The notes under the pieces are model-generated. The model was not told the origin of the DNA, did no database searches, and saw only the letters and a program-made list of their open reading frames with translations. DNA of 64,000 bases from Tupaia tana (taxonomy: Eukaryota; Chordata; Mammalia; Scandentia; Tupaiidae). The position numbers and the translations under genes are program-made. The number at the start of each line of letters is the position of its first letter. Positions within the stretch are counted from its first letter, which is position 1. The DNA lies in contig JAKSZU010000002.1 in the NCBI GenBank assembly GCA_026018925.1, positions 12,645,662 through 12,709,661 of the forward strand, written 5' to 3'. Positions 1 through 10,793 of the stretch are shown here, one piece after another.

Positions 1-189
1 CAGAGTCAGAGGGAGCGCACCCTCCCCCTACTGTGGGCAACGGTCACCCCCAATCCCTCTCCTCCATTTCTCCATCCCTTTGGGATTCGTGGCCCATGCA
101 CAGGGGCCTCAGGCCACTGGGCCCAGGATGCAAACTGGTCAGCTAGCTGGGACCCGCTCTCCTAGCCACTAGACCACAGGCCCAGCCCA
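1..189 (-). mobile_element. tRNA-derived SINE, long form, old copy cut by the window edge
   Basis: Read on the minus strand it begins GGGCTGGGCCTGTGGTCTAG, a tRNA-like head. It carries the family body with the GGAGAAATGGAGGAGAGGG-type segment and ends at position 1, so its A-rich tail lies outside. It is more diverged than the copies at 43055 and 55220. Confidence 0.65.
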
Positions 190-794
190 AATGCACCCAT
201 TTTATTAAACAATCAAGCAAAATGCTCACCCCGCAGTGTTCTGTGGGCTGTACTTCCTGTCCGATTCCAGAGGAAGAACTCACAGTCCATTACCTGGGAG
301 CTAGTGTTGACTCGGCAGCACCGTCACGACCACAGGTTTATTAACAGCTCGCTATAGTGACACTGGCTTCTGTCCTTACAGGGAGGTGTGATGTGAGTGT
401 TTCAGTCCAGGATTTCAGAGCACCAGGAGCCCAGAACAGCAGGGCTGTGTCCCCCCACCCCCACCCCAGTGTGCTCAACAGGAAGCCCAACTGCATTTCC
501 ATCCCCTTGGCACAGCCCTGGGGACACCATTGTTTCCATGCTGCCTTTGTCCGGACTCCCTATTCTTAAAGTCCTGATTCAGAGGAAAGCGACTGGGTAC
601 ACTAAACTGAGGAACTTAAAGAGATAAAAATGGACCTCAAGCAAATAAACACTCCTTATTCAAAAGTATCAAAAGTCAGCATATTTCACCTATCAGCACT
701 CTCAGCGAGCTTCGCTGTCAGTTCTTGTGCAAACTCCATTCCGCTGCCATGGCAAGTTAAATGGCCACATTTAAACTTTTTCCTACAGTTCAGA

Positions 795-796
<2 letters not shown>

Positions 797-855
<59 letters not shown>
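797..855. repeat. (TC)n microsatellite
   Basis: An almost pure TC dinucleotide run of about 59 bases. The Ser-Leu ORF across it is a product of the repeat. Confidence 0.95.
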
Positions 856-856
<1 letters not shown>

Positions 857-1347
857 ACCTTGTGGCCAAACTTTGGACTGTAGCAAAACCCTAAACGTTT
901 TGTTAAGACACTGTCAGGCTGGAGGATTCTCAGACCGTGATCCGTGTTAGGATCCCTGGCAGCAAAGAGGATGTCTCTCCCACACTGAACTCGCCAGCGT
1001 AGACGCTGATAAACGTGGATAGTCAGAGCTCTGAAAGATGTTTCGAAATTATTTTACATGAAGACAGTTGTAAAAAGGCTTAGAAGTTTCTAACTCTGTC
1101 ACTTTCGCAGCAGCTAGCACAGAAGATTTCTTTGATTTGTTCATTAAATATATTATTTTTACATTAATTGAGCTCATTTGATGAGAAATAGTCTCACTCT
1201 ATAAAATTTCCACCTAATGACTTGGAAATCTATTCAAATTTTTCACCCATTAGTTCATTTTAGAATTTCCAAAGAGTAGATACCGTAGGCAAGCTGAGAT
1301 ATATCTCAAATAAGCTGGGAAACATCAGATCTAAAGAAATGGCTTGA

Positions 1348-1513
1348 GCTGGCAGATGGCATGGTGATTAAGGTGCTGGACTCCCACATGGCCGACCCCA
1401 GTTTGAATCCCGGACCTGGTGGCTTGCTTTCTCACTTTTCCTCTCCTCTCCCCCCGGCCTAGTCAAATTTAATAATAATAATAATAATAATAATAAATTA
1501 AATAATTTTTAAG
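1348..1513 (+). mobile_element. tRNA-derived SINE, short form
   Basis: The head starts GCTGGCAGATGGCATGG. It has a B-box-like GTTTGAATCCC, then GTGGCTTGCTTTCTC, a pyrimidine run and an (AAT)n tail. Flanks TGGCTTGA (1340-1347) and TGGCTTAA (1514-1521) are a probable target-site duplication with one mismatch. Confidence 0.8.
1470..1497. repeat. (AAT)n microsatellite in a SINE tail
   Basis: About nine AAT units, grown from the A-rich tail of the short-form SINE. Confidence 0.9.
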
Positions 1514-3287
1514 TGGCTTAATGATATAACAAGTTTTCCTCATTGTAAGCACAATTGGTGAGTTTTTCCTTTTAACCCTTTTCCTCAGTAGATCAAAGAG
1601 TCCATTAATGCCATGAAGGTCTTTGCCTTGGTGCTCTGAGCCTTGCTGCACGAGCTGGTTGTCTAAACCACTCCTATCACACAAAGGCTTCTGAGTTTAG
1701 AACTGTTACATAGAGCAAAGTTCTCACCAAGATGAGATGAGAAATGCATTTTCCCACAGTCTACTGTGTTTGCTGATAACATATGTCAAAAATCTGAAGT
1801 TTTTTTTCTTTTTCTTTTTTTTTTTTCATTTTGTGCCTTAATTGCAGAAAAAGAAAATCAGAGGTGAAAATGTGCTGTATCTGATATTATTAATGTTTCC
1901 TGGAAATGAGAACCTGCAGAACAGTTGCCATTCAGGCTCAGAAAGTTTTCAGCATCAGTCTAGATGTAGTTCATATTATTTCCAATATGTTTGCATCGCT
2001 TTTTTTTTTTGTTTGTTTGTTTCTTGAACTGGTTAAAAATTGTCATGCAGCTCTATAAGAAATTATATAAAGCAAAATTTAGATATTAAGTGAAAGCACT
2101 ACAAAATCCACCATTTTCTTCATCTTGGAACAAAGGCTGCAATAAAGCCAATGAGATTATCTGATTTTTCACTTTGGAGAAAGAGTTTTCTTCTTAAACT
2201 TACAAGTGGTCTAGGTAAACCCCACTTTAAATCCATGAGGCAGTGAAAAAGAAATGAAGACAAACTGTAGAGACCTTCCCCTGCATGAAACTCACTTGAT
2301 TGAACCTTTCTAAATTCACATCTAAAACCTGTCTTCATGAGTAACAACTCACAAGTATGTAAATAGTAAATAAAGACTTAGAATTAGGCAAAGTGGGCAC
2401 TACATCTACTGTATAATTGATTTAGAACTGAATTTACTTATAATAAGTATCTGGATTCAGTAAACCCACGAAGAAGTAATTCATTGAATCATTCATTCAT
2501 TCGTTTGATAAGGGTCCAACTTGAATTTGATGCCCATGAATGAGGCTTATGATATAATTAGCTTGATCCTGTCCTCCAAGATCTGGTAAAATGTAGAAGA
2601 GTTTAATAAACACAAAACACCTGCGAAGGGTTTTAGAGCAATAGGAAGATCAGGGACAGTGGGAGTAGGGGGTTATAGACATCTCAGAAAAGATGTTTAT
2701 GAAGTCAACCTCACAGAGGAAGTAAAGGCAAAACTAGGGAAAAGGTGAACTTGGACTTATTGCCAGGAGGGAGAAGGGAGCAGGTGCCCATGAGGAATCA
2801 TAAAAGCACGAATGAAAATTGCACACATTGTGATTCAGAAAAGATCCCATCCGAGCGGGACAGGAGGTCTTATCAGGAAGGAGCGCACAGTGAGGTTGGT
2901 TTCCTAAGGGAGATGACGCTGCAGAGGCCCCACGTGACTGGGAGCTCATGTGACCCATCAGAGAACGTAGAGCCAGTGTCATGTTCAGGAAAGAAGATGA
3001 TTAGGAAAAGCAATCGGTGGGATAAACTAGGAATAAGAGAGCTTCAAGATGGAGGCCAGAGACTAATGGCCATCGCCCAGGGTGGACTAGAATGGACCCC
3101 AGGGACTGGTGTGTTCACAGAGCCACATGCACGGCACGACAGCAGACGAGGAGATTCAAAGGCTCATCCCAACTTCCATGCCTAGGCTCAGGGCCGGCTG
3201 TAGGGAGAGACAACCTCAGCACTTACTAGGGGGGCCATGTGACATTAGATTTTATCAAGGACTATCATAATAGAATCTTAAGAAACC

Positions 3288-3530
3288 ATCTATTGGCATG
3301 GTGGTTTAGGCGACTAGATCCCATATGGCCAGCTGTGTGGTTCAAGTCATGGACTCAGTACTTGAAAAACACCCTGGACACGTGTGTGTCCAAAATCTTG
3401 AAAGAAGAATGGAAAAGGGAGTGTGGCATGGTCTTCTCCCCTGGGGAATACTTTCTCACTTTTTTTTTCTCTCTCTCTCTCCCTCTCTCCAACAAGTACT
3501 CTATAGCATAATTACAATAAAAGTAAAAAG
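3288..3530 (+). mobile_element. tRNA-derived SINE, long form
   Basis: The head CTATTGGCATGGTGGTTTAG leads to a B-box-like GGTTCAAGTC, then TTGAAAAACACCCTGG, the GTGTGTGTCCAAAATC segment, a TCTCTCT run and CTATAGCATAATTACAATAA at the 3' end. Confidence 0.75.
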
Positions 3531-4639
3531 AGAAAAACTATCTCCTGAAGGAAAACTGAAGACCCTTCCAATCTCCTTCAAAGATGGTCACCTTCAACTT
3601 TGATTCAAAAACTTGCTTAACATCTGTGGCCTGAATTTGGCTTTTTGACTTTGTTATTTCTTTTCCTTCTGTCTTTACATTAATGTTTTATGATCGGCTT
3701 TTATATTAGACCTTCCAACCTTATTTACATTTATTAATACTATGAAATTTCTATTAGCACGTGCAACTCAAAGACACTTAATTCAGAGGTTACAAAGTCT
3801 TGAACTAAAGTAGGAAATAGGATTCCCAACTAAAATTTGAGCATAAGTAGTTCTAAAGATCAAGAACATAACACTCTTTAAAAGCATAATATCTGGTACA
3901 TAAATAACTCATAACCTATTAACACAGACATACACAGTGCCAGGAAGACCATTCAGGTACTCAGAAGACTCCTTCTTTTTATACCTTCTTACCTATTCCC
4001 ACGACCCTACAGTTGCAGGGTCTACTTATGCCTCTGGTCCGCCTATGCCAGGCCGCCCTCCCCTGACCGGTGACATCCCTGGAGGGGATGCTCAGCTGCT
4101 TCTCCATCTCGTACCTATTAATACAGTTCCTCATCTGTGAGACTGCAAAACCAATATCTGCAGATCTAGGAATAAATCATGGTACACACACATAACGATG
4201 GGAGGACGGAATATGAAATTTTCCCCAGAATTTCCCCATATTCGCCATGTGTCAATGGCATTGGAAAAAAATCCTGGAAACGGGTCCACCTTGGTTTGTC
4301 TTCCTGTGTGTCTCTGTGAGTGGTGTTCTTAGGTCGAGGGCCGGTAGTGGAGGAAAGAGAGGGGCAAGTCCACGAAAGGGAAGCGAGATCAAGTCGAGCA
4401 GTCGAGCCTCCCGGGAAACAGCACAAGGCTGCAGCGGGTCCAGGTCTCCTCGGCATCTGCTCATGGGACTGCCTGGTCCTGACACTCCTTCTCAGGGGCT
4501 CACCTTCTGCTGTAGGCAAAGCTGAACCCTCCCCGGATGACACGTGACACCCGGACCTCTCTTCACAGGTCTTCCTGCCCCTTGTTGCTCTGTGGCAGAT
4601 TCTCGCCTCGGTTTCTCTTCCTCAGGACCCACATCTCTT

Positions 4640-4750
4640 TCTGCTTGTGTCACGTTCCCCGGTGACCTCACCTCTCTAGACGTTGATTTTCTCCTCTGTG
4701 AAGGAGAGGAGCCATAGAACTTAGCTCACAGGGCCTTTCCTCCCTTCGAG
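4640..4750 (+). mobile_element. MIR SINE fragment
   Basis: It matches the MIR core around CCTCTCTGAG...TTTTCTCCTCTGTGAA, the usual 'cctcagtttcctcatctgtaaaa' region. It is ancient and diverged. Confidence 0.55.
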
Positions 4751-5479
4751 TGACCCAATCTGTGCTGTCCTTCTTGTGGTTGCTCCACCATAAGATAAGA
4801 CAGCAGGAAACAGAGTCAGGACAGGCAGCTGGGCTTGGCCCTCTGTTCCTTTCAGACACATTCTGCACGTTGATCGGTGTTGGCCGAGAAGAATCACATG
4901 TTCACTTCACGAGCTTGAATTCAGCCTAATTCATGGATGACTGCATTCGTGTTATAATCGCCACAGAGAGGAAGAAATTGGTGAACCCATCTATTTTTCT
5001 CCATGTATCTTCTAGGTCAAAAGAGTCATTAATCACAAAACACCCTAACTTGTCTTTTCATAATCATTCTTAACTGGATCTGTTAAAAAAAAATAAAATC
5101 AACTCATCCTTTGGTCTTTATTCTAAGGAATCAAAATTTATGTAGACTTATTGAAACAGCAGAATGGAATAACATTTGGTAGTATGTCAACAAATAATTG
5201 GCATTTCTGACAGTGTTCTTTTTCTTAACTAGAATTAACTATATAAACATTTGGTCCTTTCAGGCTTTTCATAGAAATTGATTTGGAAACTGATCTTGGT
5301 ATGTACAAGATTTGTGACTTATTTTGAAGAACTATACAGCTGCCTTGTGATCATCTTTCCAGTTGAAATACAAGGCATCATTTGAATGGCCATTGTTTCC
5401 AAAAGCTTGCTCCACTGTGATGTTATAAAAAGTAACGTTAGGGTGGGAGGAGCCAGAGATGGTCCAAAGTATGGTCTCT

Positions 5480-5640
5480 TCTGTATACAGAGGCAGGAGA
5501 CTCAGAGAAAGTAAGTAACCTGCCCATAGTTAAACACATACTAAGTCACTGAACTTTACTAAGCTTTTGAAAAATTATATCCCAAGTTATTTGCCTGGAA
5601 GTCCACTGCTCTTCCCTATACCCGTATACTCCAATCACCG
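5480..5640 (+). mobile_element. MIR SINE fragment
   Basis: It resembles the MIR 3' half: CAGAGAAAGTAAGTAACCTGCCC followed by a degenerate 'ctgctctt' end. This family is shared by all mammals. Confidence 0.5.
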
Positions 5641-6157
5641 TCACTGCTCACTTGAGAGAGAAATAAATCTACTTTGCAGTTGGAACATGACATTTGTCTA
5701 GAAAGTTTCATGGTCTACCGAAGGAAATTTAGATGTTTAATTGACAACTGGGCCAGCATCCACGGCGCCCTCAGTCTCACGAGTGATCAATGACCCCATT
5801 CAGAAGATGAAAATGTCTCCTTGGCTTTGGGAAATGTGATGGCCTCTTGCTTTAGTCACCAGCTTCGGTGTCAGAAGAGAGGAAGAGAGAGAGACATCCA
5901 GCTGGGAATCGAGGGCTTGCTTCAAAGCTTTTATCTTCAGAGGAAAGAAATCTGTGAATTTCATTAATGTCAACAAGATCTGAGAAGATTTGAAGTATTT
6001 AAGCCCTTGGGCATCTCTCGCATGCCACATGCTATGGTTATTGTAAGTTTTTGGTTGCAAAGCCATTGCCACTTTGATCCACATACCCATGAGCCAAAAC
6101 TTTAGAAACAACCATTGTAGAGTCAGACTTAGGGGCCAGTTGAAAACCTTGAATTTC

Positions 6158-6440
6158 CTGGGACCAGCAGTTGGCATGATGGCTATGTCGCTGGATTCTC
6201 ATGTAGTTGACCACAGTTCGAGTCCCAGACCCGGTGGCTTAAACTCACACCGGGTGTGTGTGTGTGCATGCCCAAGATCCCAAGAAGAGAATGGAGGAGA
6301 AGGGATTGCAGCGTGGCCATACCCCCTGGGGGGTGATTTCTCACTTTCTATCTCTCTACCTCTCTCTGTCTCTCCGGTGAGCTCACACGTCCTATAGCAA
6401 AAACCTCTCCCCCCGCAAAAAAATAAAAGAAAGAAAAAAA
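6158..6440 (+). mobile_element. tRNA-derived SINE, long form, young subfamily
   Basis: The head CCTGGGACCAGCAGTTGGC carries the diagnostic 'ATGGCTATGTCGCTGG' and B box GTTCGAGTCCC, and the 3' end is CCTATAGCAAAAACCTCTC. The target-site duplication is GAAAACCTTGAATTTC (6142-6157) against GAAAACCTTGAGTTTC (6441-6456), 15 of 16 matching. Confidence 0.9.
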
Positions 6441-7033
6441 GAAAACCTTGAGTTTCAAAGGAGACCTGAAGCCAGCCAAGGCAACAGTGGTTAAGCAGGG
6501 CCCAGACACAGACATGCTGGAATTCGAAAAAGAGTGACACAGGTTATGGTTAAGGAGGAGACAAGCTGGGTCCCCTCAAAGTAGCACAGTAAAGCTATAA
6601 AAACAATGGGGTAGGAAGCATTTCTTAAGGACTCTAAAACCAGATAATTTCACATCTCCCCAAAAGGCTTCTCTTCTTATTCAACATAGAAAATGAATTT
6701 GGCCTGAGTTTTTCCCTCCTCTTTCTTTCTCTTTTCCTTTCCATTGCTTCCTCTCCAGAAAAGATCAGACTGGAATTCATAGTCATTTCCCTTGTAATTA
6801 TCCATATTTTAGAGAAGAAAAACATTTTTTCCAAAAGGTAAAGCTATTTCTATAAAGTAAACTGAGTCCAAGTTAATTCTAACTAAACAATTGACTCTGG
6901 CAAAACAACTGACAATTGAATCTAGTTATTGAAATTGACAGTATCTTAAAAGATAAAACATGTCCATGTTCTTTTCCCCTTTTTTAGTTCGGTAAAACAA
7001 ACAAACAAAAAAATGTTTTTAAATAAGTAAAAA

Positions 7034-7270
7034 TAAGGCCCAGCTCCTGGTCACTCAGTTGGTAGCAAACACAACTGCAGCACTGGAAGCCGCGTAACCA
7101 ACTGCTGGTTCAGATCCCCGGGCCGGCTGAGACATGCAGGGCACACCCGAGATCCCGGCCAGCTGGAGGCTGGGGAAGGCGTCTGCAGCATGATGAGACC
7201 CATCAAGGGCGCTTCTCTCTCCCTCTCTTTCTCTCGTGCATGTGCAGTGCACTCTATCATGAATAAAACA
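7034..7270 (+). mobile_element. Second tRNA-related SINE family (family 2)
   Basis: It starts CTCCTGGTCACTCAGTTGG with a B-box-like GGTTCAGATCCC. The body reads GAGATCCCGGCCAGCTGGAGGC...GATGAGACCCATC and ends in a TCTC run and AATAAA. It shares its layout, but not its body, with the commoner family. Related copies lie near 24420, 26765 and perhaps 61919. Confidence 0.65.
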
Positions 7271-7347
7271 TACAGATTTATAGAAAGAGCCCTCAGAAAC
7301 AACTGTTTCCAAACTCATATGAGTTATCTTTCTTATAGTATCTCTTT

Positions 7348-7594
7348 TTTCAGAGAGATTTTTACCACAGGGTGCATGTACTTGCCAGACAGACAGAGAC
7401 ACAGAAAGCAAAAAGTCTCCCCTCAGGGGGGATGGCCACACCACAATCCCTTCTCCTCCATTCTCCTCTCAGGATCTTGGGCACGCACACACACGCACCT
7501 GGTGTTAGTTTTAAGCTGACAGGTCTGGGACTTGAACCATCGTCGACTACATGGGAGTCTAGTGACGTAACCATTACGCCATCTGCTGGTCCCT
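7348..7594 (-). mobile_element. tRNA-derived SINE, long form, young subfamily
   Basis: On the minus strand the head is GGGACCAGCAGATGGCGTAA with 'GTCGACGATGG', the family body and a CTGTGGTAAAAATCTCTC 3' end. Confidence 0.85.
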
Positions 7595-8773
7595 TTAATA
7601 ATATCTTTCCAACAATACCATTACCTTTTTAATACATTTATTTTGAAAAAATTAGTTTTATTCCACTAACAGTTACATGTCTGCTTAAAAACCAGTAAAG
7701 GGAAACGGAACTATTTTGCCATCTCAAGCTCCTGACTGCCACATCCACAAAACCCGAAGGGAGAATTCACCGGCACTCCTCCACCAGAAGGTCTGTGCTG
7801 ACTGTGCTGACTCAGGGTCGCAGAGAAACATCTCATGGTGACCATATTGCCGCAGTTTCTGCTGCGCCTTCCTGCCAAGACCTGAACCCAGGCCCCTGGC
7901 CTCACTTTCTCTCACCCTGGCGCAGGAAATTGCCACCACAGTGGGAAGGAGGCAGCAACAGCCATGGCTGACACCGTCAGAGGTTATGGGTCGACAGGTA
8001 GAAGTCCTTTCTGTTGGGCTTTAGAGCTCTTGAAGCTTTTTAGTTCAGCATTTGAGAGTCAAAACAAAACAAAAAATAAAATGGTTTTCTGATCCATAAA
8101 GAAATGATCTGATGTCTCCTGTGAGCAGTTTTGAGTTCCATTTGGTGTGTCTCCAGTGGCATTATGAGCCCAGCGGGCAAGCACTGTGGGACCAGGCTCA
8201 GCATGCCAGACCTTGCACCTGAGGGCGTGGTACGACAGAGGTGCTCACCTGAGACGCGCCCACACAGACATGCTCCTCGTAGTTGGTTTTCTATTGATGT
8301 GCTCAAATACTGAGAAAGCTTCACTCAGACTTGGCCTGGATTCACAGCTGAGTATTGGGGGTGCCTAATGGCTGCACTCACAACAGGCATTCTCCACAAA
8401 TGGCCAGCGGAGCAGCGGTAGACCCAGGGAGGAGCTGGCCAAACCAGGACGCCTCCGTAGCAATTTATTTCAAACCCTTGGTTTTATGACGGTAATTCAG
8501 CCCTAGCTATGCAGAGAGAAGCAGCCTGCCTGACTCCGGGTCTGGTGCTGCCTGAGGCGAAGGAGAAGGTTGTTTTGCCAGGTTAATCATCATTTCGTTT
8601 GTCTCAATTCTTTGCTAATTTCTGCAGGTACTTAAAGTGCTATCGTGGAGTACTTTACAGGCAACGGGAATCGTTCCTTGTCACACTATCTTAGGGTGTT
8701 TAGACAGATTGGTGTTGACTCTGGGCATTATTTGCACTGTTGCTTATTGTCTCCTGATACTCAGCTGTTGTTG

Positions 8774-8953
8774 GATTTTTTTGGAATTATTTATTTTAGT
8801 TTTATTTATTATTACTGTTTTCCAATTTGCCATAAGGCCTGTGCACTCAACAGAGAGAGAGAAAGTGAGAAACAAGCTGCCAAATCTGGGGCTCAAACTA
8901 TGGTTGGCCACGTGGAGTCCAGCACCTTAACCACCACGCCACCTGCTGGCCCA
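8774..8953 (-). mobile_element. tRNA-derived SINE, short form
   Basis: The head is GGGCCAGCAGGTGGCGTGG on the minus strand, ending in an AAT/A-rich tail. TCAGCTG flanks both sides (8761-8767 and 8954-8960), a likely target-site duplication. Confidence 0.8.
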
Positions 8954-9019
8954 TCAGCTGGTTTCAGTACAGTCTCCCAAGCTAGTATTTCTATTAAGAA
9001 TGTTTAAAAACACAGATTT

Positions 9020-9268
9020 CTTTTTTTTTTTTTTTTCATTTACCGGACGGCACATGCACTCCTCAGAGAGAGACAGAGAGAGGCAGAAGGAGAAAGTACC
9101 CGTCCATGGACTGGTCACACCTCAGTCTCTCCTCCACTTCCCTATCCTGTTGGAATTTGGGGCATTCATCCCTAGGCAGTGTTTTTCAAGTCTCTCAGCT
9201 GGGACTCCAACCGCACAGTTGGCCATGTGAGGCCTGGCTTCCTTACTCAGTAGGCCGTGGGGACCAGT
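9020..9268 (-). mobile_element. tRNA-derived SINE, long form, diverged
   Basis: The T run at 9021-9036 is the tail. The body shows GCACATGCACTCCTCAGAG and GAATTTGGGGCATTC-type family sequence. The head is degraded near 9230-9268. Confidence 0.7.
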
Positions 9269-10489
9269 CTGGTACACTGACTCTAAAGGCTTCCAGCTCT
9301 TCAGCACTTTCAGAAGTGAGAAAGGGGTCTGGGACTGACCATGTGTCTCCATCTTCCCTCTGAGAAGGCAAAGCTGCTGCCCCAGTGACAAAAGTTCAAA
9401 ATTAACCAAAGTGTTTCTCCCTAAAATCAGGCCCACTTACTTTCTTCATCACTAGCAGAGAGCACAGGTGCGTTTCATAATGAAGCCCTCTGTTCAGAAC
9501 CAAATGAATAATGCCCCATACTCGCTGAGCCAGGTATCTGAAATAAGCACTTGTTTTATACTTCGATGCCTGAAATAAGGCTTTTATTTCCAAATAACTC
9601 CTTTTTGTGTTAATGTTCATATAAGAATAGCCATAAAGTTACCATTTGACAGTATTTTCCAAAAAAACACAAGAGTGTGGAAGATCCAAATTTGAATTAA
9701 ACTTTCCTTGCACCTCCTGGGGACCACGTGCACAATTGTTACTGCTTTTAGTGACTCTAAGATAAGAAACCCCAGCATCTGATTAAAAGAAATGGGTCAG
9801 CGTTCTCTGAGACACAGGCCCCAGTGGCAAAGCCAAGCCAGGAGGAGCAGGCTCGGGCAGGCACAGGGTGCATAAGGCTGTATGTATTTCCAGGGTGGGC
9901 TTGAGTGGCCTTTGTAGCTTACAGGGGCAGCGAGTGGTGGGCCTCCTCACCCATATCTAAGCAACCCCCAGAGTCAGGAGCCTGTCCTACAGCCCATTCT
10001 TGGTGCCGGACAGAGCCCACACACTGTGGAGGGTAAGCGGAAAGAATGACCATGACAGCCACCGCCACCCGGCACTCACTCCTCCGTTTGAAGACGCGGT
10101 GCCCCAACCCCGCATGGATCCAGCGGCACCTGGCTCTGGCCACAAAAACTGTGCTTTATTTCCAGCTTTGCTTTCCTTGCTTTTGATTTTTGTTTCTCAT
10201 TTTCCTGTCTTAGTACTAACTAAGGAAAAGAAAAGAATGAGGCTTCCACTCAATCCAGAAATTGAAACCAGGGTGAGAGACTATTTCATCGAAATCCTTT
10301 GTGATCCAGGCCAGCAGCTGGTCTGTGTCCACTGAGCCGCAGATATCTGTGTAAAATGTGAGCGTGTCACATGTGATCTCCCCCTCCCCGTGGCCCCGGG
10401 TGCCAAGGTGCCCTGACAGTCACGTCCCAGTCACAAGCCGAATGCATGCCCCAGGACATGCCATGTCTGGAGAGGAGACTCAGATGTAC

Positions 10490-10612
10490 CAGAGGTCTTC
10501 AAAAAGTTCACAGAAAGTGAGTGTTATGCAAAAAGCTAGACATGGAGGTCAAAACATTTTGAACCAAAATTATTTCTGTTTTTCCACGAATTTGTTGTGC
10601 TCTCCATGAATC
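10490..10612 (+). mobile_element. Mariner-like MITE (CTTCAAAAAGTTC terminal repeats)
   Basis: It starts GGTCTTCAAAAAGTTCAC. The inner sequence parallels the copies at 56.1-56.6 kb (AAAAGCTAGACATGGAGGTC, ACCAAAATTATTTCTG). The far end is a degraded inverted repeat. It is a non-autonomous element of roughly 120 bases. The mariner assignment rests on the terminal sequence as I remember it. Confidence 0.6.
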
Positions 10613-10761
10613 TACATCTCTGATAAAATGCCACCTAGGAAGGAAAAATTGGAACAATTTAAAGAGATTTGGGTAGGAAAAGAGGGTATATGTTATAATG
10701 CTCACATAAATCAAAGAAAATTCAACATTCAGAGCAATAAATGCCCTTAAAATGATTTTAA

Positions 10762-10793
10762 AATACACCCTGAAACTACTTTCAGGGTGTATT
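10762..10793. repeat. Perfect 14-bp inverted repeat with 4-base loop
   Basis: Arm AATACACCCTGAAA (10762-10775), loop CTAC, arm TTTCAGGGTGTATT (10780-10793). A second small inverted repeat, CATGC...GCATG, follows at about 10796-10811. Confidence 0.95.

Noticed and set aside
6074-7632. Several ORFs containing SLSVSLSL-type leader-like segments
   Set aside because: They are read from the TCTC run of SINE copies. The same peptide recurs at every SINE.
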